64,000 bases of DNA from JAICYJ01 sp963737445 (GTDB lineage Bacteria; Actinomycetota; Thermoleophilia; Gaiellales; JAICJC01): contig CAVTSO010000006.1 of NCBI GenBank assembly GCA_963737445.1, positions 1 to 64,000 on the forward strand, given 5' to 3'. A model generated the notes under the pieces. That model had not been told where the DNA came from, made no database searches, and saw nothing but the letters and a program-made list of their open reading frames with translations. Made by a program: the position numbers and the translations under genes. Numbering within the stretch: position 1 is the first letter of the stretch; the number at the start of each line of letters is the position of its first letter. This document shows positions 25,937-33,959 of this stretch, piece after piece.

Positions 25937-27487
25937 ATGCGCGTAGTGACCTATGGCAGGGTGAGTACAGACGAGCAGACACATGGCACTTCGCTCGACA
26001 CACAACGGGAACGGTGCCAGGAGTTCGTCGCGGGGCAGAAGGGGTGGACGTTGGTCGCCCACGTCTCAGACGACGGGGTAACGAGCGCGATTCAACCCGA
26101 GGATAGACCCGGGTTCTCACAGATCATGGCGATGGCGGAGGGAGGTGAGATCGACCTGGTGCTCGCAGCGGATCAGGACCGCGTGATCCGTGACGCGGAG
26201 CACTGGTTGTCGACCGCCCGCGTCCTACGGGACCGCAAGGTGGCGATCCGCACCCTCGACGGCGCGGACACGTCCTCGGAGTCAGGACTCCTCGACACCA
26301 TCCGTGCTGCGATTGCTGAGGAGGAAAAGCGGAAGATCGTAGACAGGACCATGCGCGGGAAGGTCGCGTCTGCCCGCAACGGTGCCTGGTTGGGAGGAAC
26401 GCCCCCGTTCGGATTCCGCGCCGTGCGAGACCTCGAACTGAGGAAGACCCACCTTGAGCACGAACCCCAGGAGGTCGCCTGCATCCTCCGTGCGATCGCC
26501 CTCCTCGTTGACGAGCGACGCCCGATTCACGAAGTCGCTCGCGTCCTCAACGAGGAGGGGTTCCGGACACGAGGTCGCGTCGGCAGGTCTGCTCCCATGG
26601 AATGGCGAGGACACTACGTGCGGGAGTTCCTCAAGAAGGCGACCCTGACCGGGCGCTACGTATGGGTGACACCTGCGGGTGAGGAGATACCCCAGACCTG
26701 GCCCGCAATCCTGTCTGCGGAGCGGTTCGGGGACGTGCAGGACGCGCTGCGCGAAGGTGCCTGGGCGCCCTACTCAGATCGCAAGGTCTATCCGTTGTCC
26801 GGAATCCTCCGGTCCCCTTGCGGCACCACCTACTCAGGACAGTTCACGAACGATCGCAGGTACTACCGCTGCAAGGAGAAGGATCATGCACCCCGCTGCA
26901 CTTGCAGGATGCTGTGGTCAGACGACGTTGAGCGCCTGGTGTGGGAGGCACTGATGGGCGCGCTCACCGACCCAGACGTCTTGTTTGCCGCCATCGACCC
27001 GATCTACGTCCCTGCTTCTGACGAGGACACGAATGCCCGCCTTGAGGTGTTGGACGAGGAGGTCGAGCGGATCGAGGCCTCGCTTGTGATGGCCGCCGTT
27101 CGCCTCGCCCACCTGCCGGCGAACGTGGTGCAGGAGGCGACGCGGGAACTCGAGGCGCAGTTGGTGATGGCGAAGGATCGACGCGCCCTCGCCCGCCGAC
27201 TTGCACAGGACGATGCTGAGGCGACCCGTCAGCGTGCAGCGCTGTACGAGATGGTCGACCGCGCATCTCGCTCCATGCGTGCCGTCTCGCCCTCAGGGAT
27301 GCAGCGCCTGTTTCGGTCGAAGGCACTAGGCCTTGAGGCGGTACGCGTCACCCAGGAACGACCCCTCGCGCTTGCGATCACGTTGCGGAACCTGGATCCG
27401 ATATCCGCATTTGCTGATGATGGTGCTGTCGTCACGGCTGCCATCAAGACCGCCGTCGAGCACGCCACCGGCAGCGGCGGCAAGTAG
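25937..27487 (+). CDS. int: Large serine recombinase (integrase)
   Basis: A 516-residue serine integrase. Catalytic domain: RVVTYGRVSTDEQ with Ser10, RPGFSQIMAMAEGGEIDLVL, and the helix EEEKRKIVDRTMRGK. Recombinase domain: GTPPFGFRAV ... VLNEEGFRTRG. Zinc-ribbon region: LRSPCGTTYSGQFTNDRRYY then RCKEKDHAPRCTC. Coiled coil: VLDEEVERIEASLVMAAVRL onward. An AGGAG lies 4 bases upstream. Integrases of this type act without host factors on short att sites, normally adjacent to the gene. A strong hairpin follows. Confidence 0.93.
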   Translation: MRVVTYGRVSTDEQTHGTSLDTQRERCQEFVAGQKGWTLVAHVSDDGVTSAIQPEDRPGFSQIMAMAEGGEIDLVLAADQDRVIRDAEHWLSTARVLRDRKVAIRTLDGADTSSESGLLDTIRAAIAEEEKRKIVDRTMRGKVASARNGAWLGGTPPFGFRAVRDLELRKTHLEHEPQEVACILRAIALLVDERRPIHEVARVLNEEGFRTRGRVGRSAPMEWRGHYVREFLKKATLTGRYVWVTPAGEEIPQTWPAILSAERFGDVQDALREGAWAPYSDRKVYPLSGILRSPCGTTYSGQFTNDRRYYRCKEKDHAPRCTCRMLWSDDVERLVWEALMGALTDPDVLFAAIDPIYVPASDEDTNARLEVLDEEVERIEASLVMAAVRLAHLPANVVQEATRELEAQLVMAKDRRALARRLAQDDAEATRQRAALYEMVDRASRSMRAVSPSGMQRLFRSKALGLEAVRVTQERPLALAITLRNLDPISAFADDGAVVTAAIKTAVEHATGSGGK

Positions 27488-27511
27488 GGCCGGTCAGCGA
27501 GCCGGCCTTCG

Positions 27512-27540
27512 GGTGGCGGCGGCGCGGAGCCGCCGCCACC
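27512..27540 (+). terminator. Hairpin after the integrase gene
   Basis: GGTGGCGGCGGC (27512-27523) pairs perfectly with GCCGCCGCCACC (27529-27540) around a 5-base loop, 25 bases past the integrase stop. There is no T-run, as is common in high-GC terminators. Confidence 0.6.
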
Positions 27541-27634
27541 CTGGCACGAACGCTTCATGACAGAGTCGTGACGCCTCTGAACGGTCGCCTGGGTTCCGGA
27601 GAGAACTTCCAGCCGACCGCTCTAGGGTTGGCTG

Positions 27635-27808
27635 ATGGCGCAACGACCCCTGATCCGCCCGGCCGTCCTGGCCGACATCGAGGATTGCCTGACACTTGCG
27701 AGTCGGGAGAGGGAGTCGCCCACCGGTCTGGCTGACGATCTCAGGGAGGCGGACCGGTTGCTGCTGGTCGCTGAGGATGCCGGTCGGATCATTGGCTACG
27801 GTCGCTAG
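27635..27808 (+). pseudogene. Truncated GNAT-type acetyltransferase fragment
   Basis: A 57-codon frame, RPLIRPAVLADIEDCLTLAS ... LLLVAEDAGRIIGYGR then TAG. The pattern IRPA...D and VAEDAGRIIGY is the N-terminal strand-helix-strand of GNAT acetyltransferases, but the acetyl-CoA-binding half is absent. The stop shares CTAG with the dodecin gene. It sits directly beyond the integrase, so it may be a casualty of insertion or deletion at the element's edge. Confidence 0.5.
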
Positions 27809-28011
27809 CGCGGCTCGACCGGGAACTGCATCTTGACCAGCACGTCCCAGCGGCTGACCTGGCCGTCGGTCACCTCGCAGGTGGTGGAGACGACCTCGAT
27901 CTTGCGGATCCCGCGCACGGAGCGGGCGGCGGCCGTGAGCGCCTGGCGGACGGCGTCGTCGGAGCTCTCGGTGGAGCTTCCGATCACCTCGATCACCTTC
28001 GTCACCGTCAT
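27805..28011 (-). CDS. Dodecin family flavin-binding protein
   Basis: A 68-residue protein with the dodecin layout VTKVIEVIGSSTESSDDAVR then QALTAAARSVRGIRKIEVVS and the final strand WDVLVKMQFPVEP. Dodecins form dodecameric shells that bind riboflavin or FMN. The conserved Trp of the flavin site is present (SRWDV). Single gene, diverging from the dehydrogenase gene. Confidence 0.9.
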   Translation of the reverse strand: MTVTKVIEVIGSSTESSDDAVRQALTAAARSVRGIRKIEVVSTTCEVTDGQVSRWDVLVKMQFPVEPR

Positions 28012-28073
28012 GCGCCGACCTCCGCTGCCAACCGCTGATACCGTTGCCGGTCTGTCTGGTGGGGAGGATAGCG

Positions 28074-28979
28074 ATGCGGCTGCTGATCATGCAGGAGGTG
28101 TCGCCAGCGGGCCTGGCCGAGCTGGAGGGCCACGAGCTGGTGCGCGGGAGCGACCCGTCCGGCTGCGACGGGGTCGTCTGCTACCTGATCGACCGCATCG
28201 ACGAGGCGTTCCTGGCCACGCCCGGCCTGCGCGGCCTCGCCACCGTGTCGGTCGGGCTCGACCACATCGACCTGGCCGCCGCGGAGCGGCACCGGATCCC
28301 GATCGCCTACACGCCGGACGTGCTGACCGAGGCCACCGCGGACCTCACGTTCGCACTGCTCCTGGGCGCGGCACGGAGGCTGGGGGAGAGCGAGCGCTAC
28401 CTGCGCGCCGGCCGCTGGCAGTCGTGGAGCTTCGACCTGTTGCTGGGCACCGACGTACACGGAAAGACGCTCGGCATCATCGGCCCAGGCCGCATCGGCC
28501 GCGGCGTCGCCCGCCGCGCCGACGGCTTCTCGATGCGCGTCCTGTTCGCCGGGCGTGACCGCTCCGAGCTGGAGCGGGTGCTGGCCGAGTCCGACTTCGT
28601 GGTGGTGACGGTGCCCCTGTCGGAGTCCACCCGCCACCTGATCGGCGCGCCGGAGCTGGCACGCATGAAGCAGGGCGCGATCCTGGTCAACACCAGCCGC
28701 GGCCCGGTCGTGGACGAGGGCGCCCTCGCGGAGTCCCTTGCCTCCGGCCACTTGGGCGGCGCCGGCCTGGACGTGTTCGAGCACGAGCCCCACGTGCACC
28801 CGGCCCTGCTCGCGTGCGAGAATGCGCTGATGGTGCCGCACATCGCATCCGCCACACGCGAGACGCGCGACGGCATGGCCCGGCTGGCCTGCCGCGGGCT
28901 GGCCCAGATCCTGCGCGGCGAGAGGCCCCCGAACCTGGCCAACCCGCAGGTGTGGCCGGTCGAGGCGGAGTCACGATGA
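28074..28979 (+). CDS. D-isomer-specific 2-hydroxyacid dehydrogenase
   Basis: A 301-residue NAD(P)-dependent dehydrogenase. Substrate domain: TVSVGLDHIDLAAAERHRIP. Nucleotide fold: GKTLGIIGPGRIGRGVARRA. Catalytic Arg in VNTSRGPVVDEGAL, Glu in LDVFEHEP and His in MVPHIASATRETRDGM. Similar to glyoxylate/hydroxypyruvate reductases. The stop overlaps the next start (ATGA), pairing it with a RidA protein, which suggests handling of reactive imine or 2-oxoacid intermediates; the exact substrate is unknown. Confidence 0.9.
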   Translation: MRLLIMQEVSPAGLAELEGHELVRGSDPSGCDGVVCYLIDRIDEAFLATPGLRGLATVSVGLDHIDLAAAERHRIPIAYTPDVLTEATADLTFALLLGAARRLGESERYLRAGRWQSWSFDLLLGTDVHGKTLGIIGPGRIGRGVARRADGFSMRVLFAGRDRSELERVLAESDFVVVTVPLSESTRHLIGAPELARMKQGAILVNTSRGPVVDEGALAESLASGHLGGAGLDVFEHEPHVHPALLACENALMVPHIASATRETRDGMARLACRGLAQILRGERPPNLANPQVWPVEAESR

Positions 28980-29353
28980 GCCGCGAGCCGGTCGTCGTCG
29001 ACGCCAGCGCGCTGGGCCCGTACTCGCCGGCCGTGGTGGCCGAGGGCCGCTTCGTGTACGTCGCCGGCCAGGGCCCGCTGCGCGACGACGACTATACGCC
29101 TGACACCGTGGCGGCCGAGACGCGCCTGGCGCTCGAGAACGTGTTCCGGATCCTGGCGGCCGCCGGCGCGGGGCCGGCGGACGTGGTTCGCTGCGGCGTC
29201 TACCTGGTCGACATCGGAGACTTCGACGAGATGAACGCCGTCTACGCCGACGCGTTCCCGACGCCGCGGCCGGCGCGCACGACCATCCAGGTGGCCGGGC
29301 TGCCGGGCGGCATCAAGGTCGAGATCGACTGCGTGGCGGTGCTGCCGGGCTAG
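28976..29353 (+). CDS. RidA family enamine/imine deaminase
   Basis: A 125-residue YjgF/YER057c/UK114 protein with GPYSPAVVAEGRFVYVAGQG, ALENVFRILAAAGAGPADVV and the C-terminal PARTTIQVAGLPGGIKVEID. The Arg in PARTT and Glu in KVEID are the usual active-site residues. Members hydrolyse reactive enamine intermediates released by PLP enzymes. Translationally coupled to the dehydrogenase. Its stop shares CTAG with the gene on the other strand. Confidence 0.92.
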   Translation: MSREPVVVDASALGPYSPAVVAEGRFVYVAGQGPLRDDDYTPDTVAAETRLALENVFRILAAAGAGPADVVRCGVYLVDIGDFDEMNAVYADAFPTPRPARTTIQVAGLPGGIKVEIDCVAVLPG

Positions 29354-29934
29354 CTGGCGTCCGGCGGGTCGTCGCCGGTGGGCTGGAACAGGTCGCGGAC
29401 GCCGCTTCGGTGCGGCCGCTCGACCGTCACCTGCAGCGGCTGGTCGAGCTTCTCGATCACGCCGTCGACGCCGCCGCCGACCTGCTCCACCATCGCCGCC
29501 AGCGTGGCGATGTCCTGGCGCAGCGCGGCCATGCCGGTCGAGATCAGGTCGACCACCAGCTCCAGGTCCTCGACACGGCCGAGGCGCTCGGCCAGCAGGT
29601 CCAGGTTGACCTGCTCGACCTGCCGCGACAGCCCCCGCAGGAGCTCCCGCAGCTCGTCGGCGCGCCGCGTGTCGGAGTGCTCCGACATTGCCCGCTCGAC
29701 CGCCCGCTCCACCTTCGCCGGCAGGCTCTCCTCGAGCGAGGCCGCGGTCGTGCGCAGCTCGTCCACGTGCGTCTCGGCGCGGGCCAGGATCGTGCGCAGA
29801 TCCGGCATGGCGGGACGCGCTTCCGCCACCACATCGGGCGCCGGCTGGTCGCCGCGGGCACGGGTTCGCAGCTCCTGGATTCGGCGGTAGAGCTGTGCTT
29901 CCGCCTCTTCCATCGGGGTGCGACTGGTCTCCAT
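29350..29934 (-). CDS. Coiled-coil protein of unknown function
   Basis: A 194-residue charged, mainly helical protein. Long heptad-like stretches include RTILARAETHVDELRTTAAS and LLRGLSRQVEQVNLDLLAER, followed by TLAAMVEQVGGGVDGVIEKL and a loose C-terminus. No signal peptide or membrane segment. Starts at 29934 or 29913 are both possible. Its position opposite the FHA protein suggests nothing specific. Unknown family. Confidence 0.65.
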   Translation of the reverse strand: METSRTPMEEAEAQLYRRIQELRTRARGDQPAPDVVAEARPAMPDLRTILARAETHVDELRTTAASLEESLPAKVERAVERAMSEHSDTRRADELRELLRGLSRQVEQVNLDLLAERLGRVEDLELVVDLISTGMAALRQDIATLAAMVEQVGGGVDGVIEKLDQPLQVTVERPHRSGVRDLFQPTGDDPPDAS

Positions 29935-30006
29935 CAGCTCAAGAGTCTACCCGGCGGCGTCCGCGGCCGCTGCTACGCTCGAACCGCCGTCCCAGGGAGG
30001 TCTCTG

Positions 30007-30387
30007 ATGCACGCATTCGACGACGAGGTCAGCTACACACGAATCATCGATCCGGAGCCTGCGGGCGACGATCTGGTCATCCCTGCGAAGGGCGAACGGC
30101 CGTCGCTGGTCTGGCGCCCCCGTCTGGGCGAGGATCAGACCTACGAGCTGAGCGGGCGCCTGACGAAGCTCGGCCGCCACGACGAGAACGACGTGGTGCT
30201 GGCCGGGCCGACCGTGTCCGCGCGCCACGCCACCGTTCGGGTGGAGCCGATCGGGGTGGTGCTCGAGGACGAGGGCAGCCTGAACGGCACGTTCGTCAAC
30301 GGCGAGCGGATCGAGCAGCGGCTGCTGGAGGAGGGCGACCGCATCCAGGTCGGCCCGCACCTGCTGCTGTTCGTGCCGGCGGCCTAG
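30007..30387 (+). CDS. FHA-domain protein
   Basis: A 126-residue protein that is almost only an FHA domain: LGRHDENDVVLAGPTVSARH with the phosphothreonine-binding Arg and Ser-x-x-His, then LEDEGSLNGTFVNGERI with the conserved Asn. The N-terminal 45 residues contain a TRIID stretch that could itself be phosphorylated. In actinobacteria such proteins are read-outs of Ser/Thr kinases, but no kinase gene is nearby. GGGAGG precedes the ATG. Confidence 0.9.
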   Translation: MHAFDDEVSYTRIIDPEPAGDDLVIPAKGERPSLVWRPRLGEDQTYELSGRLTKLGRHDENDVVLAGPTVSARHATVRVEPIGVVLEDEGSLNGTFVNGERIEQRLLEEGDRIQVGPHLLLFVPAA

Positions 30388-30839
30388 CCGTCCATGTACC
30401 GCAGCTCGGCCCACGATGGCACCGGGGCCAGCTCCACCAGCGGCGACTGGTCGCTGGGCATGCGGTATGCGAATCCTCCGGATGCCTCGTCGAAGGCCAC
30501 GTCCAGCAGCCCGGCCTTGACGCGATGATCGAGCCAGGCACCGCGAAACACCAGCTTGCGCAGCCAGTAGCAGAGCGTCTCGCCGTGCAGCTGGTCGATC
30601 GCGCCAGTCTGGTCGCGCAGGTGCTCGCCGAGCCCGCTGCGCGGGTGGGCGGTGGTGCCGGTCGAGGCCAGCTCGACCAGGTCGTCGGCCTCGTCGGCCG
30701 TCAGGTCGCGCTGCGGCACCAGCTCCAACCGCACCGCCGCCGCGACCACGCGCTGGCCGAAGTCGGTGCGCGAGAATCCGTAGCGGTAGTCGAGGAACTC
30801 GACCACGAAGTCGTCGCCCGAGTGGTAGTCAGCGTCCAC
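30384..30839 (-). CDS. Conserved protein of unknown function
   Basis: From GTG 30839 a 151-residue soluble protein: DADYHSGDDFVVEFLDYRYG then FSRTDFGQRVVAAAVRLELV; a basic/aromatic middle LCYWLRKLVFRGAWLDHRVK. No motif recognised. The start is set by the divergent DUF192 gene 15 bases away; frames further upstream are its shadow. The stop shares CTAG with the FHA gene. Confidence 0.55.
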   Translation of the reverse strand: MDADYHSGDDFVVEFLDYRYGFSRTDFGQRVVAAAVRLELVPQRDLTADEADDLVELASTGTTAHPRSGLGEHLRDQTGAIDQLHGETLCYWLRKLVFRGAWLDHRVKAGLLDVAFDEASGGFAYRMPSDQSPLVELAPVPSWAELRYMDG

Positions 30840-30854
30840 GGAAGGGAAGTGTAG

Positions 30855-31196
30855 GTGCCGCGGATCCGGCTGGAACGAGGTCCGGTGGTGTGCGAGCAGG
30901 GGGTGCTCGCGACCACCGCGTGGACGCGCAGCAAGGGGCTGCTGGGCCGGTCGGGCATGGCCGAGGACGAGGGTCTCTGGATCCAGCCCACCAGCTCCAT
31001 CCACATGTGGTTCATGCGGTTCGCGATCGACGTCGTGTGGGCCGCCGACGACGGCCGCGTGCTGAAGCTGGTGGAGGGGTTCAAGCCCTGGCGCATGTCC
31101 TTCTGCCGCGGGGCCAAGGTGGCGCTGGAGCTGCCGGTGGGCGCGATCGCGCGCAGCGGCGTCGAGGTGGGGGACTACCTGGTGATCGAGCGCTGA
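30855..31196 (+). CDS. DUF192 family protein
   Basis: A 113-residue protein with the DUF192 signature: TTAWTRSKGLLGRSGMAEDE, then SSIHMWFMRFAIDVVWAADD and LKLVEGFKPWRMSFCRGAKV ending in a short VGDYLVIE strand. No signal peptide, unlike exported members. Function of the family is not established. GTG start with only a weak GAAGGGAAG upstream. Confidence 0.87.
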   Translation: MPRIRLERGPVVCEQGVLATTAWTRSKGLLGRSGMAEDEGLWIQPTSSIHMWFMRFAIDVVWAADDGRVLKLVEGFKPWRMSFCRGAKVALELPVGAIARSGVEVGDYLVIER

Positions 31197-31202
31197 ACGG
31201 TC

Positions 31203-31997
31203 TTAGGGTTGGGCCGGGCCGATCGCGGCCGGCGGCTGGCTCATCGAAGCGCGCAGGCTTATGAGCGGCGTGTCCGGCACCTCGATCCGACCGCGAGTGG
31301 GACGGTCGAGGTCGAAGCTGACGTACAGCAGCATCGTCACCAGCCCGGCTGCGATCATCACCGTCAGCAGGCCGCGGCCCAGTACCGAGAGATAGAACGC
31401 GAGCATCGCCACCGCGGCGGCCGCGCCCACGATCTCGAGCAGCCACACCTCGGACGGCACCCGGTTCTCGAGCACGGCCACGCGCACGCCCTGCGAGTCG
31501 ATCATCTCGTTCAGGGTCTCGACGTAGAGCCGGGGCGCGGTGTCCACCGGCGATGCCGCGACTGCCTGCCCGGCCAGCGCCCACAGCTGTCGCTGAAGCA
31601 CGTCCTCGGCGGCGATGATGCTCTTCGCCTTCGCGCTGCCTGGGACCGCCTTGCCGAGCAGGATGCTCTCATCCGTGTACTGCGCCAGCAGCGCCAGCGA
31701 CCGGGTGCGCACCGGCTCGGCCAGCATCTGTGCGCGCAGGTAGGTGGTGCCGATCGTGTTGGCCTCATCGACGACGGCCGCACGGCGATCCTGGTAGCGG
31801 CCGACGGCCAGCGACAGCCCGAAGGCAAGGATCAGGCCCACGACGCCCAGCAGCGCACCCTGCAGCACGGCGAACGGCTCTCGCATGTCCGACCGCTTGC
31901 GGTGGCGCCGGCCCAGCATGATCGCGACCCCGGTCGCGCCGAATACGATGGCGGCAAGCACCAGTGCCAGCTCAACGCTGTCGAGGCGAAACAGCAC
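31203..31997 (-). CDS. DUF4239/bestrophin-like membrane protein
   Basis: A 264-residue membrane protein with two helices at the N-terminus (LALVLAAIVFGATGVAIMLG, ALLGVVGLILAFGLSLAVGR) and two near the C-terminus (VGAAAAVAMLAFYLSVLGRG, LLTVMIAAGLVTMLLYVSFD). Between them a soluble stretch holds RRAAVVDEANTIGTTYLRAQ and the ending SFDLDRPTRGRIEV, both typical of DUF4239 proteins. It diverges from the response regulator gene over a 268-base intergenic region. Confidence 0.8.
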   Translation of the reverse strand: MLFRLDSVELALVLAAIVFGATGVAIMLGRRHRKRSDMREPFAVLQGALLGVVGLILAFGLSLAVGRYQDRRAAVVDEANTIGTTYLRAQMLAEPVRTRSLALLAQYTDESILLGKAVPGSAKAKSIIAAEDVLQRQLWALAGQAVAASPVDTAPRLYVETLNEMIDSQGVRVAVLENRVPSEVWLLEIVGAAAAVAMLAFYLSVLGRGLLTVMIAAGLVTMLLYVSFDLDRPTRGRIEVPDTPLISLRASMSQPPAAIGPAQP

Positions 31998-32119
31998 GGC
32001 GCGACGCTAGCCGATGCGGGCGCGTGGCGCACGGAATGAACAAAGAGCGTTGTCTGGATCGGAATCACGGACAGATCTTGGCAATGTCATCGATTATTGG
32101 ACAAAATTGCAACGGATTC

Positions 32120-32153
32120 CGTGACAGGTCTTCCAATTGTCAATATCGTGACC
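32120..32153 (+). promoter_or_regulatory. Paired CGTGAC repeat upstream of the two-component/Tad operon
   Basis: CGTGACAGG at 32120 and CGTGACC at 32147, spacing 27, in an AT-rich 268-base gap. A TAGGAT box (32154-32159) lies directly after the second repeat, so a protein bound here would contact the promoter. The first nine bases are identical to the sites before both prepilin genes. Confidence 0.4.
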
Positions 32154-32265
32154 TAGGATGCGAGCCGTGCCCCCTGGCGGCGGGTGGCATACAACTGACC
32201 CCCGCCGGACTCGGGCCCGAGCGCCCACTCGCGATCCGGCCCAACTCTGAAGGAGCCAAGTAGAC

Positions 32266-32973
32266 GTGGCTGGATCAACCGTGCTCGTCGTCGAGGACGA
32301 GCCCCGAATCCTGGAGTTTCTGGTGGAGAACCTCCGCGCAGATGACTACTCGGTGCTGACCGCCGGCACCGCCGAAGAGGCGATCGAACTGCTTGCCCAC
32401 TCGCAGCCCGATCTGATGCTGCTGGATGTGGTGCTGCCCGGCATGAGCGGTATCGATCTGTGCCGCCACGTGCGCGGTGGCGACGGCATCAACGAGCCGT
32501 GGGACCCCGACCTGCCGATCGTCATGCTGTCGGCCAAGGCGGAGCACACCGATCGCGTCCGCGGCCTGTCCCGCGGCGCCGACGATTACGTTACGAAACC
32601 CTTTCACTACCCGGAGCTGCTGGCTCGCATCGCGGGCCTGCTGAGGCGCGTGTCGCGGGTCGATGAGCGCCATCTGCTGGCGGTCGGCGAGCTGGTCGTC
32701 AACACGCTGTCCAAGCAGGTGAAGGTGGGCGGCGTCGGCGTCCAGCTGTCGGTGAAGGAGTTCCAGCTGCTGGCCACGCTGGCGGCTGAACCGGAGCGGG
32801 TGTTCTCGAAGCAGGAGCTGCTGGAGCAGGTCTGGGGATTCAAGTCGCCGGGACGCACGCGAACGCTCGACTCCCACGCCAGCCGGCTCCGGCAGAAGCT
32901 GGCGGCCTGCTCCGACCGGGCCTGGATCGCGAACGTGTGGGGCCACGGCTACCGCGTCTGCGCACCGGAATGA
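32266..32973 (+). CDS. OmpR-family response regulator
   Basis: A 235-residue regulator. Receiver: acidic pocket VEDEPR, phosphorylated Asp54 in LMLLDVVLPGMSG, Lys in DYVTKPFHYPEL. Output: winged helix LSVKEFQLLATLAAEPERVF ... RTRTLDSHASRLRQKL, ending NVWGHGYRVCAP. GTG start preceded by AAGGAG. The stop overlaps the kinase start (ATGA). Position at the head of the Tad operon, and CGTGAC repeats in its leader, suggest it controls pilus genes and itself. Confidence 0.92.
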   Translation: MAGSTVLVVEDEPRILEFLVENLRADDYSVLTAGTAEEAIELLAHSQPDLMLLDVVLPGMSGIDLCRHVRGGDGINEPWDPDLPIVMLSAKAEHTDRVRGLSRGADDYVTKPFHYPELLARIAGLLRRVSRVDERHLLAVGELVVNTLSKQVKVGGVGVQLSVKEFQLLATLAAEPERVFSKQELLEQVWGFKSPGRTRTLDSHASRLRQKLAACSDRAWIANVWGHGYRVCAPE

Positions 32974-33959
32974 GGCTGGGCGGTTACTGGCTGCGGCTGG
33001 CGACCCCGTTCGCGTTGATCGTGACGGGAGTGGTAGCGGGCGCGGCTCAGCGAAACGATCCGCCGATGCTGTTCGCACTCGCCGTCACCGCCTTCGCGGC
33101 GACGGTGGTCACGAGTGCCGTCCAGGCTCGCCGCGTGGTCGCCCTCGTCCGCGAGATCGGCTCGTTCGCTGAGCAGGTCAGCGCCGGTGAGTACGGCGCG
33201 CGCGTGTCGGCCGGCGGCCCCGCCGAGATCGATGCGCTGGCTGCCAGCGTCAACAGCATGGCCGCCCGGCTGGCCCGCGAGGGTCACGCCCGTGCCAGCT
33301 TCATCGGCAAGGTCTCGCACGAGCTGCGCACGCCGCTGACGGTGATCAAGGGCTACGTCTACACGCTCCGGCGAGCAGAGGACGATCCGGTCAAGGCCGG
33401 ACGCCTGGACGTGATCAACGGCGAGTGCGAGCGCCTCGCCTACCTGGTCGAGGATCTGCTCGAGCTATCGCGGGCGCAGGCCGGCGAGCTGCGCGTGTCG
33501 GCGGAGACCTTCCCGCTTCGCGACTGCGTCGAGGAGGTCGCCGAGCGTCTGCGCGGCGTGGCCGAGCAGCGGCACGTCAGCATCGAACTTGCCTGGACAG
33601 GCAACGGTTCGCTGGTGATGGGAGACGAGAACCGCGTGCGCCAGATCTTCGCGAACCTGCTGACCAACGGCATCAAGTACGCCCCACCCGGCACGTCGGT
33701 CAAGATCGACGGTGATAGCACCGGCCACGAGCTGCGGGTGTCCGTGTCCGACGGCGGGCGCGGCATCCCGCCCGACGCCCTGCCGCGCATCTTCGACGAG
33801 TTCTACCAGCCCGACGGCGCGGAGCCGGGTGCCGGTCTCGGCCTGGCCGTCGTGCGCGAGCTGACCGAGGCGCACGGAGGCCACCTCGAGGTGGAGAGCT
33901 CGGTGGGGGAGGGCACGCGGTTCACCGTTGGCCTGCCGGCGTGGGAGGTGGCGTTGTGA
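32970..33959 (+). CDS. Membrane sensor histidine kinase
   Basis: A 329-residue kinase. Two helices near the N-terminus (FALIVTGVVAGAA, LFALAVTAFAATVVTSAV) with almost no external loop, then a HAMP-like linker (AGGPAEIDALAASVNSMAARL). Phosphoacceptor His117 in KVSHELRTPLTVIKGYV; ATPase boxes N (FANLLTNGIKYAPP), G1 (VSDGGRGIPPDAL), F (FDEFYQPDG) and G2 (GAGLGLAVVRELT). The lack of an external sensor domain suggests membrane or intracellular sensing. Overlaps both neighbours by 4 bases. Confidence 0.92.
   Translation: MRLGGYWLRLATPFALIVTGVVAGAAQRNDPPMLFALAVTAFAATVVTSAVQARRVVALVREIGSFAEQVSAGEYGARVSAGGPAEIDALAASVNSMAARLAREGHARASFIGKVSHELRTPLTVIKGYVYTLRRAEDDPVKAGRLDVINGECERLAYLVEDLLELSRAQAGELRVSAETFPLRDCVEEVAERLRGVAEQRHVSIELAWTGNGSLVMGDENRVRQIFANLLTNGIKYAPPGTSVKIDGDSTGHELRVSVSDGGRGIPPDALPRIFDEFYQPDGAEPGAGLGLAVVRELTEAHGGHLEVESSVGEGTRFTVGLPAWEVAL

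Larger units (their letters stand above)
16140..27487. mobile_element. Putative integrative element with serine integrase
   Basis: Base composition falls visibly at about 16.14 kb and returns to host level near 27.5 kb. At the right end is a large serine integrase; divergent from it is an Xre-primase-helicase operon; the left arm carries unrelated cargo and small proteins. No structural phage genes (capsid, terminase, tail) or conjugation ATPase were recognised, so it may be a satellite, an AICE-like plasmid-element or a decayed prophage. The left edge is placed by composition only. No convincing att direct repeat was found at 16137-16271 versus 27488-27640. Confidence 0.72.
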
